Shown one piece after another: positions 41,901 through 49,735 of a stretch of 49,735 bases of DNA. The notes beneath the pieces were generated by a model. The model searched no databases and had not been told where the DNA came from. It saw nothing but the letters and a program-made list of their open reading frames with translations. This DNA comes from Flavobacterium sp. UBA7665 (GTDB lineage: Bacteria > Bacteroidota > Bacteroidia > Flavobacteriales > Flavobacteriaceae). The position numbers and the translations under genes were made by a program. Numbering within the stretch: position 1 is the stretch's first letter; each line of letters begins with the position of its first letter. Where the stretch lies: NCBI GenBank assembly GCA_002483285.1, contig DLHP01000003.1, positions 1 through 49,735 on the forward strand, written 5' to 3'.

Positions 41901-44124
41901 AACTGGCGCGGTTCGCCGACACATCCGATAGGTTGCGGTGCGTAAATGCAAAAGTGGTCGTCAATGAAGACTGGAATTTAAAAGTACCGGTTCCTGCCGC
42001 CAAAGGCACGGCGCTATTGAGCCTGAAACGGATTTCAAATGAAGAGAATTGCGCAATACCACTTTCGTAAATACCGTCAAAATTGGTATCAATCAGCAAT
42101 TGATTGTCGGGATTGAGTACGGTAACCGTCTTAGACACATCGCAGTTGACAACAAATTCGCCATTGTCATTGATCAAATCAGCATTGTTAGCTGTGGCCA
42201 CGTAGGCAAGGGTAATGCTGGTGGGCTGCGCAAAATCTTTTCTGAACGAAACGGTGTTGTTTTTTCCCACGGCTGCCTCGGTTAAAAAATCGCCTGCAGT
42301 AGTTCCTGCAAAAGGCACGGGAGCGGGCGGTGCGGCTCCGGCGGTTACCACATTTAGGATTGACGGATCAGATAGGTCGATGGGTTGGTCGCCCAGTGAT
42401 TCTGTGCAATTGGTTATTCCGTCATTGTCATTGTCGGGGTCGATATTGTCGTTGGCCAGGTCGTTGTCAAAGTTGTTGGGGCAGGAACTGATGGGGATGT
42501 TGTCTGAAATCAAGGTAGTGCCGCAGTTGGCAATCGTGGCCTGTAGATGGTAATAACCGGGAAGCGTTGGCGAATAACTACTACTTGTGGCTCCCGGTAT
42601 TGCTACGTCATTGAAAAACCATTGAAAAACATCAAACGGGCTCAGCGTATTTACCGACAATTCTGTATTGGGAATGCAGTTGGTTTGCGTCAAATCAAGC
42701 AGCGAAAAACTGATTTCAGGTTTGAACGTAAAACCCGAGTAAAATCCGCCAAAGGTGGCAGCGCCGTCGGTTCCGTAGGCCGCCATATACAAAGGGCTGG
42801 TAGAAAATGCACCGATGTTTCCGGTGAGTCCGGTGATGGCGTAAGTCACATAGTCGGCGTTGCCAACGACCGCAGTCGGGCCGTCTACTGTCACTCCCGG
42901 AAGGAATCCCAAAGCCGCGATGCCATAAGAAACGCCGTTTACTTCAATATCTACCGTAGAGCCGGTTTGGGTTACGAGCGTAATGCGCGATATTGGATAA
43001 ATCCTCGAGCCAATCTGATTCACAAGTGGAATATTGTCAATGACATGAGGGGTTTCGCAAGTCAATGGCGGTACGAAGAATAACTCCTGGTTGGCGAAAT
43101 CGGGCCGGCTGTCGTCGCCTATGGTTTGGTAAGCAAAGATGTTTTTGTTCGAATGTACATAAAGATTGCCTTGGGAGGTAAAATCGTTACCGTCGAGCGC
43201 AATGTAATCGCCGGCATTAAGGGTGTAATCTGGTGCTCCAACATCGGTACTCAAAAAAATCTGCGTATTGTTTTCATTGGCCACCAGCAGCACAGTTTCT
43301 ACCTGCGCTTGGCCGCTGCTTTTGATGAAGATGTAATCGGTTCCCGTGCGTTCTACCGAAACAATCTGGTCAAAACCCGTGTCGAGGTTAGAAGAGGCAT
43401 TAGAGCCGCAAAACGAACCGCAGTTCACAGCAACGGGCTTGTCTGCAATGACGACAGAACCAATGAGCGCATCGCGATTGGGATCCCACGGGCCATCCAC
43501 AGCCATTACAAAACTTTCGCCGCTGTTGAGTGTGATAAAGGCAGGAAGGTTGCCAGCACCGATATTATTAATCAACTGTACGCCCGAACGGATGTCTTCA
43601 AATTGCACGAGTGTGTTGTTTTCTGTGGCCAATACCGAAACAAAGGTGTAATGGTTGTCTGTAAAAACCGTGGTGTTGGTATTGAGCAAAGCACCAATCC
43701 TAAACTGGGTACCGAGTGCCGCCAGTCCTTTAGAAACCAAAGCCCCGGATTGATTGGCGCTACCGGCGATAACCCTTGCGGCCACATAGACCAAATCTTC
43801 GGCTTCTACGATATAGCCTTTATTGTTTATAATGCTGCTCACTTGGCTTCTCGGTACAATCAGTTGCGTATTGACACCGGTCCCGATATTGTAAACATAA
43901 GGCGCGCTTTTAGAAACGGTGCCGTTGATGATGCTGCCTCCCAATTCAATAATCTTAAAATTAACGGGATTGGTGTTGGGCGTAGAAATGTATAAATACT
44001 GCTGCTGTGCGCTGGAAGAGAGATTGTTTGAACAAGATAACGGCGGAATGTAATGCGTTTTGCTAAATTGCGCAAAGCACGAAAAAGTGAGTAAAAGGAG
44101 GCATAGTAGGTAATTCTTTTTCAT
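38986..44124 (-). CDS. Very large T9SS type B protein with IgGFc-binding and TSP3-type repeats
   Basis: The gene encodes 1712 residues from the ATG at 44124 (MKKNYLLCLLLLTFSCFAQ signal). The 47-residue longer form is rejected because it runs into the upstream gene. Residues about 20-460 resemble the IgGFc-binding N-terminal domain family. An Ig-like segment follows, then a thrombospondin type 3-like, Asp-rich calcium-binding array (about 750-915, repeated DTDGDGV.D..DSDNDG). Several beta-sandwich segments of about 80-90 residues (each with DCDEDAVPDG or CDDDQDG motifs) lead to the type B T9SS sorting domain (KFFTPNGDGFNDTWNI, IFDRFGKLVKEL, final SLKR). It is the second gene of a three-gene leftward unit. 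Adhesion or envelope attachment is inferred. Confidence 0.86.
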   Translation of the reverse strand: MKKNYLLCLLLLTFSCFAQFSKTHYIPPLSCSNNLSSSAQQQYLYISTPNTNPVNFKIIELGGSIINGTVSKSAPYVYNIGTGVNTQLIVPRSQVSSIINNKGYIVEAEDLVYVAARVIAGSANQSGALVSKGLAALGTQFRIGALLNTNTTVFTDNHYTFVSVLATENNTLVQFEDIRSGVQLINNIGAGNLPAFITLNSGESFVMAVDGPWDPNRDALIGSVVIADKPVAVNCGSFCGSNASSNLDTGFDQIVSVERTGTDYIFIKSSGQAQVETVLLVANENNTQIFLSTDVGAPDYTLNAGDYIALDGNDFTSQGNLYVHSNKNIFAYQTIGDDSRPDFANQELFFVPPLTCETPHVIDNIPLVNQIGSRIYPISRITLVTQTGSTVDIEVNGVSYGIAALGFLPGVTVDGPTAVVGNADYVTYAITGLTGNIGAFSTSPLYMAAYGTDGAATFGGFYSGFTFKPEISFSLLDLTQTNCIPNTELSVNTLSPFDVFQWFFNDVAIPGATSSSYSPTLPGYYHLQATIANCGTTLISDNIPISSCPNNFDNDLANDNIDPDNDNDGITNCTESLGDQPIDLSDPSILNVVTAGAAPPAPVPFAGTTAGDFLTEAAVGKNNTVSFRKDFAQPTSITLAYVATANNADLINDNGEFVVNCDVSKTVTVLNPDNQLLIDTNFDGIYESGIAQFSSFEIRFRLNSAVPLAAGTGTFKFQSSLTTTFAFTHRNLSDVSANRASFNLVSSCVPRDTDGDGVTDNLDSDSDNDGIPDAIESHGATPLVITNTDTNSDGLYDVFGTGISPVDTDGDGVPDYLDLDSDNDGIYDLVESSSNAADTNNDGTIDGSPADFGSNGLIDSLENSPDSGILTYTLVDSDADGTNNYLETDSDGDTCFDAIEAGLTDPDNDGLVGNSPIATNANGVITSATGYTPLPNSNYTIYAPIAIVTQPAAVLAVCDTYNTTATVVSSPVDFYQWQVFTGSIWNNLTNNATYAGVNSDMLQINNVTPAMDGLRYRVILEKTGNSCSLISDESTLTVFDLPVISSPLTLIDCDEDAVPDGITDVNLRQKEEFISADAALMTFTYYTTQAAAEVGNATISNPEYIDNPIQYNTGNTIVWVRVQNADGCYKVALLSVRVGATRIPSTFHLDFYQCDDFLDTNGNNNANNDNRDGIAYFDFSSATAAITAVLPATSLFTIKYYKNVADANSVTDDAGNSLEISQNAADPISIHHYRNIEFPNQQLIWVRVQSTLSNDCFGLGAYISLNVEKLPEINPVDPDNIIHHCDDDQDGQYGFNTSGIDAAILNGQTNVSLQYFDAAGVALPSPLPNPFFVNSNATITVKAFNDITLAPDGPCNTQGEFEFVVDDLPEALPIAASLLTTCDDETNPLLQDGLFAFDTSTFESTILNGQTGMVINYTDANGNPLPNPLPNPFVTTTQDVTVTVQNPTNPACIATQLLPFTVHPLPKIDLNTDGHDRGLICTNLPELTVTIDAGVAIGTPLTDYTYQWFLDGALLPAEVSPTITVATGGAYTVEVSNSFGCQRTRKVQVYVSEIATIRNIKINDLADANTIQVLVDGAGDYVYSLDYDSGYQDSNYFPDVSGGTHQVYVKDLNGCGTVGPVEIYVLSVPKFFTPNGDGFNDTWNIKGVTEDYNANTIIYIFDRFGKLVKELNPLDKGWDGTFNGKPLPADDYWYSIMLEDKRAVKGHFSLKR

Positions 44125-44156
44125 CGGGTTAAAAATAATAAAATAATTACGAATTA

Positions 44157-46439
44157 TTACCTCTTGAGGGCAAAATGTCCGCGTATTATCCTGTTGTTTT
44201 CCAGTTGGATAACAAACCAATAATCGGTGGCGGGAAGTGCACGAGCATTGAGTTTTCCGTCCCATCCGCTTTGCGCAGACCGAATCTCATGGACGAGTTT
44301 TCCCAAACGGTCAAAAATGCGGATGCTGGTGTTGGCATCGAACGGCAGGTTGTCAATTTGCCACACATCATTGTAACCGTCTCCATTCGGGGTGAAATAT
44401 TTGGGGTAATCCAACACCTGTATGATTCTTGAGTCCTCGCCACATTTCCCGCGCACGGTAACGGTATAATTGCCGGGACTTACATCGGCAAAGTAAGGAC
44501 TGGTTTGGTAATTAACGCCATCTATAGAAAACTCGTAGTCGTCATTGCCGGTATGGTTTACAAGGACGGTGCTGCCGTTTTCTTTGAAATCTTCAACGTC
44601 CACGGTGGTAATCCTCGGCGCTTCGGCCAAAGTCACGATGAATTTTTTCGTAGCCAGGCAAGTGTTTGCGTCCGAAACCGTTACGGTATATTCGCCGGCT
44701 TGGGTCACTGTCGTTTGATAAGTGGTATCTCCGTTGTTCCAATTGTAAGTACTGAATTCGTTAGAAACAGCCAGGTTGACCGACCCGTCTTCGCACAGGA
44801 TTACGGTCTGGTCCTCAAAATCATCAGGCGAATTGTTGTTGACATACAGATGAACAGGGACAAGGCCGTAACAATCGGGGCCATTTACAATTCGTGCATA
44901 AATATACATTTGGTAAATGGTCGTATTGGTAAACAAATTCGGTAATTCGTCGCGCTGGAGTATGGCATCGTCCTGCGTCAAATAATACTCGACAACAAGT
45001 CCGGCCGGCAGCCCTTGCAATAGTATGGGGTCGATGTCGCTCAGGTTGAACTGGTAATAACCATCTATGTTTCCGTCGAGATCACAACTTTCAAAATCCC
45101 GGATACTGGGTACAGTATTGGTAGAAAGTTGTAAGGTCACCATGGCAACACTCGAGCAGCCATAAGTATTCGTTACACTCGCGTAAACCGCGCCGGCACC
45201 GCTTGGGTACGCTTCAGGATTGTTGATAAACTGGCTGCCATCACGCGCTTGTGCTGCAGCGAGGTTTGGGTAATAGGCAACTGGCCCGAGGCTGCTGTCG
45301 CCATTGCGGACAATATCGTCTACATTTTTCAGGTTGAAAAGGGCGCTTCCGTTGCGGTCTTCATCACATTGCACAATGGTGGTGTTGGATAACGCCGGCA
45401 GCGGAACATATTCTATGGTGACTTCTCCGGTCGCAATGCAGGTGGAGGTTCCTAGCGTGATTTCGACTTTATAATCGCCACCCGAAGTCACGTTGTAAGT
45501 TGGCAGGACAGCACCTGCGATAGGATTGTTGTTTTTGTACCATTTGTACGAGTTGGTCCCGGCTTCGGTGGCATCCAGCGTGTAGGTTTCACCATCACAA
45601 GCCGGATTGTTCGTCGCGATGAGCAGGTCGGGGCCCAAATCGGTACCCACCTTAAAACTCCCGCCGCCCAGGAATATTGCAGAATCGTATCGGGTATTGC
45701 CCTGGTCTGCAATCACCAGCCTGATGTGGTAGGTCCTTCCGGGAATAACCGTGGCCTTTGCGGTAAGTACGGCGGTTTGGCCGTTGAAATTGATCGGGGC
45801 ATTGTTTCCATTGTAACTGCCAAAATAGGTCTCGTTTACGGCGGGACAGCCGCCTGGAACAGCCGGATGCACGGTGGTGACCAGCACGGGCGTATTGGTA
45901 TTGGGAATTACTGCAAGATTTTGATAGGGGTTGGGTGAGCCAGCTTCCTTAAGCAAGAATGCAAAACCGTCAGAATAGGTGCATTGCGCGTCGTCGTGGT
46001 ATTCTTCGGACGCAAAGATGTAGTCAAAACTGATTTGGCTGGTGAGTGGCGTAAAATCGAATTCAAGCGAGGTAGCGTTGACCGTATTGTTGATGCCGAG
46101 CACCTGTTCAAGTTCTGAATCACCTGTCCAGCCCGAATTGCCTTCGTCTATAAGCGAGGTATTGGGACCTTCGGCCAATTTGGCCCTGGCCGTACTCAGG
46201 ATAATGCCGTCCGAAAAAGGAAATCCGCTCGCGCCAGCAGTAAAATAACCGTAACTCTGCTGGCCACCGCTGTAAGTATCCCCACTCACCCGAATGTCGG
46301 CCACATTGGCACAAGGACTGTTGATGAGTACGTTTTGCACCAATTGCTGTGCCGTATAAGTGTCATCCACGGTCAGGAATTGCCCAAAAGACGAAACAGT
46401 GAAACAGCAAAATAATATGGTAAGCAGCGTGTTTTTCAT
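44157..46439 (-). CDS. T9SS type B protein with choice-of-anchor L domain
   Basis: This 760-residue secreted protein starts at the ATG at 46439 (MKNTLLTILFCCFTVSSFGQ signal). Two in-frame upstream starts lie at or before the predicted transcription start. Residues about 20-260 match the choice-of-anchor L pattern (TYTAQQLVQNVLINSPCANV, FPFSDGIILSTARAK, SFDYIFASEEYHDDAQCTYSDGFAF). Ig/PKD-like segments and repeats with CDEDRNGSALFNL and CDLDGNIDGYYQF follow. The last 85 residues are a type B T9SS domain (KYFTPNGDGYNDVWQI, IFDRLGKLVHEI, final ALKR). It heads the operon with the 1712-residue protein, 32 bp away, and the esterase. Confidence 0.87.
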   Translation of the reverse strand: MKNTLLTILFCCFTVSSFGQFLTVDDTYTAQQLVQNVLINSPCANVADIRVSGDTYSGGQQSYGYFTAGASGFPFSDGIILSTARAKLAEGPNTSLIDEGNSGWTGDSELEQVLGINNTVNATSLEFDFTPLTSQISFDYIFASEEYHDDAQCTYSDGFAFLLKEAGSPNPYQNLAVIPNTNTPVLVTTVHPAVPGGCPAVNETYFGSYNGNNAPINFNGQTAVLTAKATVIPGRTYHIRLVIADQGNTRYDSAIFLGGGSFKVGTDLGPDLLIATNNPACDGETYTLDATEAGTNSYKWYKNNNPIAGAVLPTYNVTSGGDYKVEITLGTSTCIATGEVTIEYVPLPALSNTTIVQCDEDRNGSALFNLKNVDDIVRNGDSSLGPVAYYPNLAAAQARDGSQFINNPEAYPSGAGAVYASVTNTYGCSSVAMVTLQLSTNTVPSIRDFESCDLDGNIDGYYQFNLSDIDPILLQGLPAGLVVEYYLTQDDAILQRDELPNLFTNTTIYQMYIYARIVNGPDCYGLVPVHLYVNNNSPDDFEDQTVILCEDGSVNLAVSNEFSTYNWNNGDTTYQTTVTQAGEYTVTVSDANTCLATKKFIVTLAEAPRITTVDVEDFKENGSTVLVNHTGNDDYEFSIDGVNYQTSPYFADVSPGNYTVTVRGKCGEDSRIIQVLDYPKYFTPNGDGYNDVWQIDNLPFDANTSIRIFDRLGKLVHEIRSAQSGWDGKLNARALPATDYWFVIQLENNRIIRGHFALKR

Positions 46440-46457
46440 AGCGATTCTAAGCATCGC

Positions 46458-46490
46458 CAAAGATACCTACAAATCTCGTTTCTTGAGCAA
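46458..46490 (-). promoter_or_regulatory. Promoter of the T9SS/esterase operon
   Basis: The minus strand has TTG (46488-46490), a 22-bp spacer and TATCTTTG (46458-46465), a full match. It overlaps the 3' end of the ABC permease gene and sets the start of the downstream gene at 46439. Confidence 0.65.
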
Positions 46491-47306
46491 TTTGTACGAC
46501 ATTAACACGAAAATAACCGTCCAAATGACCACAATCAGAATCGAATACCAATGTACGCCGTAGTCTTTAACATTTTCAACGCCAATCTGAGTTCCGATAG
46601 ATTTCACAACCGACAGCCTCGAAAAAGGTTCCTTAATCAAATTGGCCATCGATTCGAGCGGGAAAAGTGGGATGATGTATTGGTCGGCGATACCGCTGTT
46701 GGGCATAACGTTTCCGCGAAGCGTGCCGGCAGCAATGAGTTCAATGATTTGCCAAACCAGTAAAAAACCGATGGCAAAAGCCGAACGTTTGATCAGGATG
46801 CCCAGAAAGAGGCAGAAACTAAAAAAACCGACGAGTTTAACAAAGTAAGCAACCAAATATCCCAGGTCAGAAAACACAATCCCCAATTCGGTATAGGATG
46901 AAAACCCATAACCCAGAATCAGTGACATCACGAAAATGAAAACCGTAGAAACCGCCGAAAAAAGCACTACAGTGAGAAATTTCGAGGCAATGAATTCTTC
47001 TTTGCTCAATCCGTCGATGAGGTTCTGTTTGAGCGTACCATAGCTGTATTCATTGGCCATCATCGACACGATTACAATGGCCAGGAAGAATTTGAGCAAG
47101 GAAGCGATAAAGGTGTTGAAGTGCCAGATGTATGGGAAATTAAAAATCCCCATTTCGGCAAAATGCAGCGTGAAATTACCAATCTCAAACTTGATCGAGG
47201 CAATCAAAGCGATAAAGGTCAGCAAAATAAAATACGATAAAACCAGTATGCGGCTGGCCCTGTTTTTCCAGATTTTCTGGAGTTCTATAGCGAGTAGTCT
47301 TTTCAT
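46467..47306 (-). CDS. ABC-2 type transporter permease
   Basis: This 279-residue integral membrane protein starts at the ATG at 47306 (MKRLLAIELQKIWKNRASR), 4 bp after the ATPase stop. About six hydrophobic helices are seen (ILVLSYFILLTFIALIAS, LLKFFLAIVIVSMMANEYSYG, FLTVVLFSAVSTVFIFVMS, LGYLVAYFVKLVGFFSFCL, AFAIGFLLVWQIIELIAAG, WYSILIVVIWTVIFVLMSY). The EYSYGTLKQNLIDGLSKEEF loop is typical of ABC-2 permeases in the bacitracin/lantibiotic-export group. It pairs with the ATPase gene directly upstream. The exported substrate is unknown. The promoter of the next operon lies inside its 3' end. Confidence 0.9.
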   Translation of the reverse strand: MKRLLAIELQKIWKNRASRILVLSYFILLTFIALIASIKFEIGNFTLHFAEMGIFNFPYIWHFNTFIASLLKFFLAIVIVSMMANEYSYGTLKQNLIDGLSKEEFIASKFLTVVLFSAVSTVFIFVMSLILGYGFSSYTELGIVFSDLGYLVAYFVKLVGFFSFCLFLGILIKRSAFAIGFLLVWQIIELIAAGTLRGNVMPNSGIADQYIIPLFPLESMANLIKEPFSRLSVVKSIGTQIGVENVKDYGVHWYSILIVVIWTVIFVLMSYKLLKKRDL

Positions 47307-47310
47307 TGGT

Positions 47311-48207
47311 TTACTTTTTGGCGGTGAGTTCAAGGAATTGTTCTTCCAGGCTATTGCGGCGCTCGGCAAGATGGCTCAGCGTGATGCCGTTCTCAAAGGC
47401 AAAACGATTGAGCGCTGCGGCTTCGAGTGGCGATTGCAGGTACATCAGCAGTTTTCCGTTTTCCTGTACGGTCTTGGCCGACGCAGGGTGTTTGTCGAGC
47501 ACGGCTTGCAACGCATTCAAATCGTCGGCTTGCAACTCAAAGAAACTTTCGCTCGCCGACATACCACCAACGGTACCCGAATACAGCACTTCGCCTTTGC
47601 GCAAAACCATGACGTGGGTGCAGACTTTTTCTACTTCATCGAGCAGGTGCGAAGCCAACAATATCGTGGTTCCTTGTGAGGCGATATTTCTGATGATGTC
47701 CCTGATTTGATGGATTCCCTGCGGATCGAGCCCGTTGGTGGGTTCGTCGAGGATCAGGATTTCGGGATCGCTGAGCAGCGCCGAGGCAATCGCGAGGCGT
47801 TGTTTCATCCCAAGTGAGAAAGTGCGGAATTTGCTGTCCTGCCGTTCAAGCAAGCCAACCAAACCCAGCTTTTCATCGATTTTTTGGTGTGGGACGCATT
47901 TGATTTTACAGACGAGTTCGAGATTTTCCCTCGCCGACATGTACGGGTAAAAATTGGGCCGTTCGATAATGGCGCCAACGCGTTTGAGCGCTTCGTGCGT
48001 TTGCATCGAGCCGCCAAACCAACTGTAATCGCCCGAGGTTTTGTTGACCACATTCAGGACAATGCCCAAAGTGGTCGATTTGCCGCTGCCGTTAGGACCG
48101 AGGATGCCGTAAACGTTGCCTTTGTGGATGTCGAGCGAGACGTTCTTCACGGCTTGTACGCCGCCGTAACGCTTGTTGAGGTTGCGGATAGAGAGGATGG
48201 TTTCCAA
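47311..48207 (-). CDS. ABC transporter ATP-binding protein
   Basis: This 298-residue ATPase powers the adjacent ABC-2 permease. Walker A is GPNGSGKST (37-45), the signature is the variant FSLGMKQR, Walker B with the catalytic Glu is ILILDEPTNGLD, and the H-loop is LLASHLLDE. A C-terminal extension of about 80 residues follows the ABC core, as in the bacitracin/lantibiotic export subgroup. The start appears to be TTG at 48207 (TTGGAAACC): no in-frame ATG was found upstream over about 70 bp. A short inverted repeat TTCGTT-AA-AACGAA (48229-48242) lies in the upstream region. Confidence 0.93.
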   Translation of the reverse strand: METILSIRNLNKRYGGVQAVKNVSLDIHKGNVYGILGPNGSGKSTTLGIVLNVVNKTSGDYSWFGGSMQTHEALKRVGAIIERPNFYPYMSARENLELVCKIKCVPHQKIDEKLGLVGLLERQDSKFRTFSLGMKQRLAIASALLSDPEILILDEPTNGLDPQGIHQIRDIIRNIASQGTTILLASHLLDEVEKVCTHVMVLRKGEVLYSGTVGGMSASESFFELQADDLNALQAVLDKHPASAKTVQENGKLLMYLQSPLEAAALNRFAFENGITLSHLAERRNSLEEQFLELTAKK

Positions 48208-48277
48208 CTGATTCGTTTTTGATTGATTTTCGTTAAAACGAACAAGATATGGAAATGTTACCGCAAAGCCAATTTTT

Positions 48278-48511
48278 TTAAATCGCGGGATGTCTTTTTT
48301 GGTAGAGGTGCATCAGCGTTTCGTTGATGTCTTTGAGTTCGGGCGTCATGAAGATGCGCTCACCTTTGGCGTCGTTGGTTTGTTCGAGCCTGCACACGGG
48401 GCATTGGTATTCCTTGAAATGACCAGTAACGTTGCGGGTTTTCACAAATTGGTGGCCAAACATCATACACCACATTTTTCCCAAAGCATTTTGTTTGTTT
48501 GTCGTTGCCAT
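48278..48511 (-). CDS. Small zinc-ribbon-like protein
   Basis: This 77-residue protein has Cys15, His20, Cys37 and Cys40 (MWCMMFGH and YQCPVC) in a spacing that fits a single zinc-binding ribbon, followed by a helical acidic tail (TPELKDINETLMHLYQKR). Its family was not recognised with certainty. It has no signal peptide and is probably cytoplasmic. It stands between the ABC transporter genes and the nucleoid-associated protein gene, in the same orientation. Nucleic-acid or protein binding is only a guess from the fold. Confidence 0.75.
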   Translation of the reverse strand: MATTNKQNALGKMWCMMFGHQFVKTRNVTGHFKEYQCPVCRLEQTNDAKGERIFMTPELKDINETLMHLYQKRHPAI

Positions 48512-48619
48512 TGTTGTCAGATTTAGAATGGCGTAAACCTATTTAAATAACTGAAAAAGAGCAAATTATATCGACAAAATGCTTGATTTTAAAATTTTCG
48601 TAAAATAAGACTTACAAAT

Positions 48620-48659
48620 ACGAAACAAAAAATCCCCGAACGTTTTCTTTTCGGGGATT
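48620..48659 (-). terminator. Terminator of the nucleoid-associated protein gene
   Basis: AATCCCCGAA (48631-48640) / TTCGGGGATT (48650-48659) is a perfect 10-bp stem with a 9-nt loop, followed by T-rich sequence on the minus strand. It lies 22 bp past the stop codon at 48682. Confidence 0.88.
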
Positions 48660-48681
48660 GGTATTTATTGTGCCGGTGTCG

Positions 48682-49735
48682 TTAGCTTTTCTGCTCCTTA
48701 TTGAAATACACCAAATAGTAGTACATCTGTTTTTCCTCATCCCAGCCTTTTTCTACATATTTTTCTGCGCTTTCGGGGTTGATGAAATCCATTTTAATCT
48801 GGATGTGCGTATCGAGGTTGATTACATTCTTAATCGATTTGCGCGCATCCGAAACCGCAGCATTTGCAATCGGGAATGTCGTGATATCCTCAATCGAGTA
48901 TTTCTCGCCTTTGTCCACTTTATAATTCTTGAACTCTGGAATCAAATCGGGATTGTCTAAAACTTCATTGAGGAAATTGGTTTCTTCAAACTGGTCATTT
49001 TTTGCAAAATAATTCACCGAACGGTTCATGAACATCACTTCCTCTTTTTTGTCCTCAGCCGGAAAGACCACATCTTTGGCAAAACCCTGGCAGAATTTGA
49101 GGTATTTCTTCGTGATGAAATTCTCGTCCTCAAAAGCATCCACAGAAAGGAAATGCTCGAGCCAATAACGCGCGTCGTAACGGTTGCTGTCTACTGTCAA
49201 AATCTTGTAGCCTTCTTCTTTTTTATGGTTGAAAATCAAACAGCCTTTGTCGAGTTTGTTGAGGTTGATGCCTTGTTGCAGGATCATTTCGAGCGTGTTG
49301 CCGCGTTCCTCGAACTGCATGAAATCGGCCTGCAATTCACTTTTGAAAATCCCGATCGCATCTACGACATTGTTGTCAATGTTGAGGTTGGTCAGGTAAG
49401 CCACATACACCTCGCCGTTCTTGATGTGCGGATGGTTCGACTGCTCAAAAAGGTGCTGCGTAATTTGTTTGGACACCGCATGTACGTTGGATGGATTCGT
49501 GAAAATCTCGGTCGCATATTTGTACATATCGTTGTAATCGAGATCCACCTCATGCGCAAACTGGAAGTAATTTTCTTCTTTTTCGCGAAATGGCTTGAAA
49601 AAATATTCCTTCAAAAGCGGCACCACTTCATCATTGAGCGCATACGGCTGGTCTGACAGGAAAGTGTTTTCATTTCGGCTTTTGTTCCCAACGCGGTGGA
49701 TGGATAAGGTTTCGATGTGGGTGTTGAAAAGGTTG
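48682..49735 (-). CDS. 37-kDa nucleoid-associated protein (NdpA/YejK family), 5' end cut by window edge
   Basis: The frame stays open to the right edge. Translation upstream of the GTG at 49626 gives NLFNTHIETLSIHRVGNKSR and continues into ALNDEVVPLLKEYFFKPF, a typical start for this family, so only a few N-terminal residues seem to be missing. The visible protein has about 351 residues. Nucleoid-associated proteins of this family (PF04245) bind DNA in the nucleoid; in Bacteroidetes they are conserved but little studied. Segments such as GEVYVAYLTN, LNKLDKGCLIFNHK, RYWLEHFLSV and KMDFINPESAEKYVEKGWDE support the call. Confidence 0.88.
   Translation of the reverse strand, partial: NLFNTHIETLSIHRVGNKSRNENTFLSDQPYALNDEVVPLLKEYFFKPFREKEENYFQFAHEVDLDYNDMYKYATEIFTNPSNVHAVSKQITQHLFEQSNHPHIKNGEVYVAYLTNLNIDNNVVDAIGIFKSELQADFMQFEERGNTLEMILQQGINLNKLDKGCLIFNHKKEEGYKILTVDSNRYDARYWLEHFLSVDAFEDENFITKKYLKFCQGFAKDVVFPAEDKKEEVMFMNRSVNYFAKNDQFEETNFLNEVLDNPDLIPEFKNYKVDKGEKYSIEDITTFPIANAAVSDARKSIKNVINLDTHIQIKMDFINPESAEKYVEKGWDEEKQMYYYLVYFNKEQKS

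Noticed and set aside
43126..43995. A 289-codon plus-strand frame inside the IgGFc-binding region
   Set aside because: Antisense to a well-supported secreted protein; the composition looks like a shadow of its beta-rich repeats.

Overview
The window looks like a chromosome segment of a Flavobacteriaceae bacterium, most probably Flavobacterium. The evidence is: many secreted proteins with type IX secretion (T9SS) C-terminal sorting domains of both type A and type B; promoters matching the Bacteroidetes TTG-N(17-23)-TAnnTTTG pattern rather than the E. coli consensus; general lack of Shine-Dalgarno sequences; a bacillithiol gene (bshC); the short ProRS type; and SusE/SusF-like proteins. No phage, transposase, CRISPR array or known defence island was seen. 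Accessory content is mostly secreted surface proteins, signalling genes and short intergenic repeats.

Layout. 1-650: inverted clusters of GACACG-type repeats around the ndk terminator, then ndk. 700-4490: two tandem SusE/SusF-like genes with T9SS type A tails, with a perfect 14-bp LacI-type palindrome upstream of the pair. 4493-9834: bshC and a 1213-residue type B T9SS protein with four SprB-like repeats. 10025-12220: an orphan B12-type radical SAM protein divergent from it. 12457-22582: an apparent five-gene operon reading leftward, made of a TPR/LytS-type histidine kinase, a LytTR response regulator and three tandem leucine-rich-repeat proteins with EF-hand loops and type A T9SS tails. 22624-27522: an OmpR-type two-component pair, a DUF1573 protein and a CHASE4-like hybrid kinase. 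27626-31678: rimO, a FadL/OmpP1 porin and a W/Y/N/G-rich lipoprotein. 31780-33808: proS, two tRNA-Glu genes and rpsT. 33878-37974: a PAS kinase with a coupled CheY-like regulator, then typA. 38029-46490: a second T9SS operon (choice-of-anchor L protein, a 1712-residue IgGFc-binding/TSP3 protein and a secreted esterase). 46467-49735: an ABC-2 transporter pair, a small zinc-ribbon protein and a nucleoid-associated protein cut by the right edge.

How the genes fit together. Housekeeping genes (ndk, rimO, proS, tRNA-Glu, rpsT, typA, bshC) are interspersed with surface and signalling modules. The strongest candidate for an undescribed system is the kinase-regulator-LRR operon at 12457-22582: signalling genes and three Ca2+-motif surface LRR proteins are packed with gaps of 10-24 bp between one clear promoter and one terminator. 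Second is the SusE/F-like pair under a LacI-type operator, where glycan-binding domains usually found on lipoproteins are fused to T9SS tails. Promoter positions allowed several start codons to be corrected. A hairpin-forming intergenic repeat is present in two copies (716-819 and 24591-24721).
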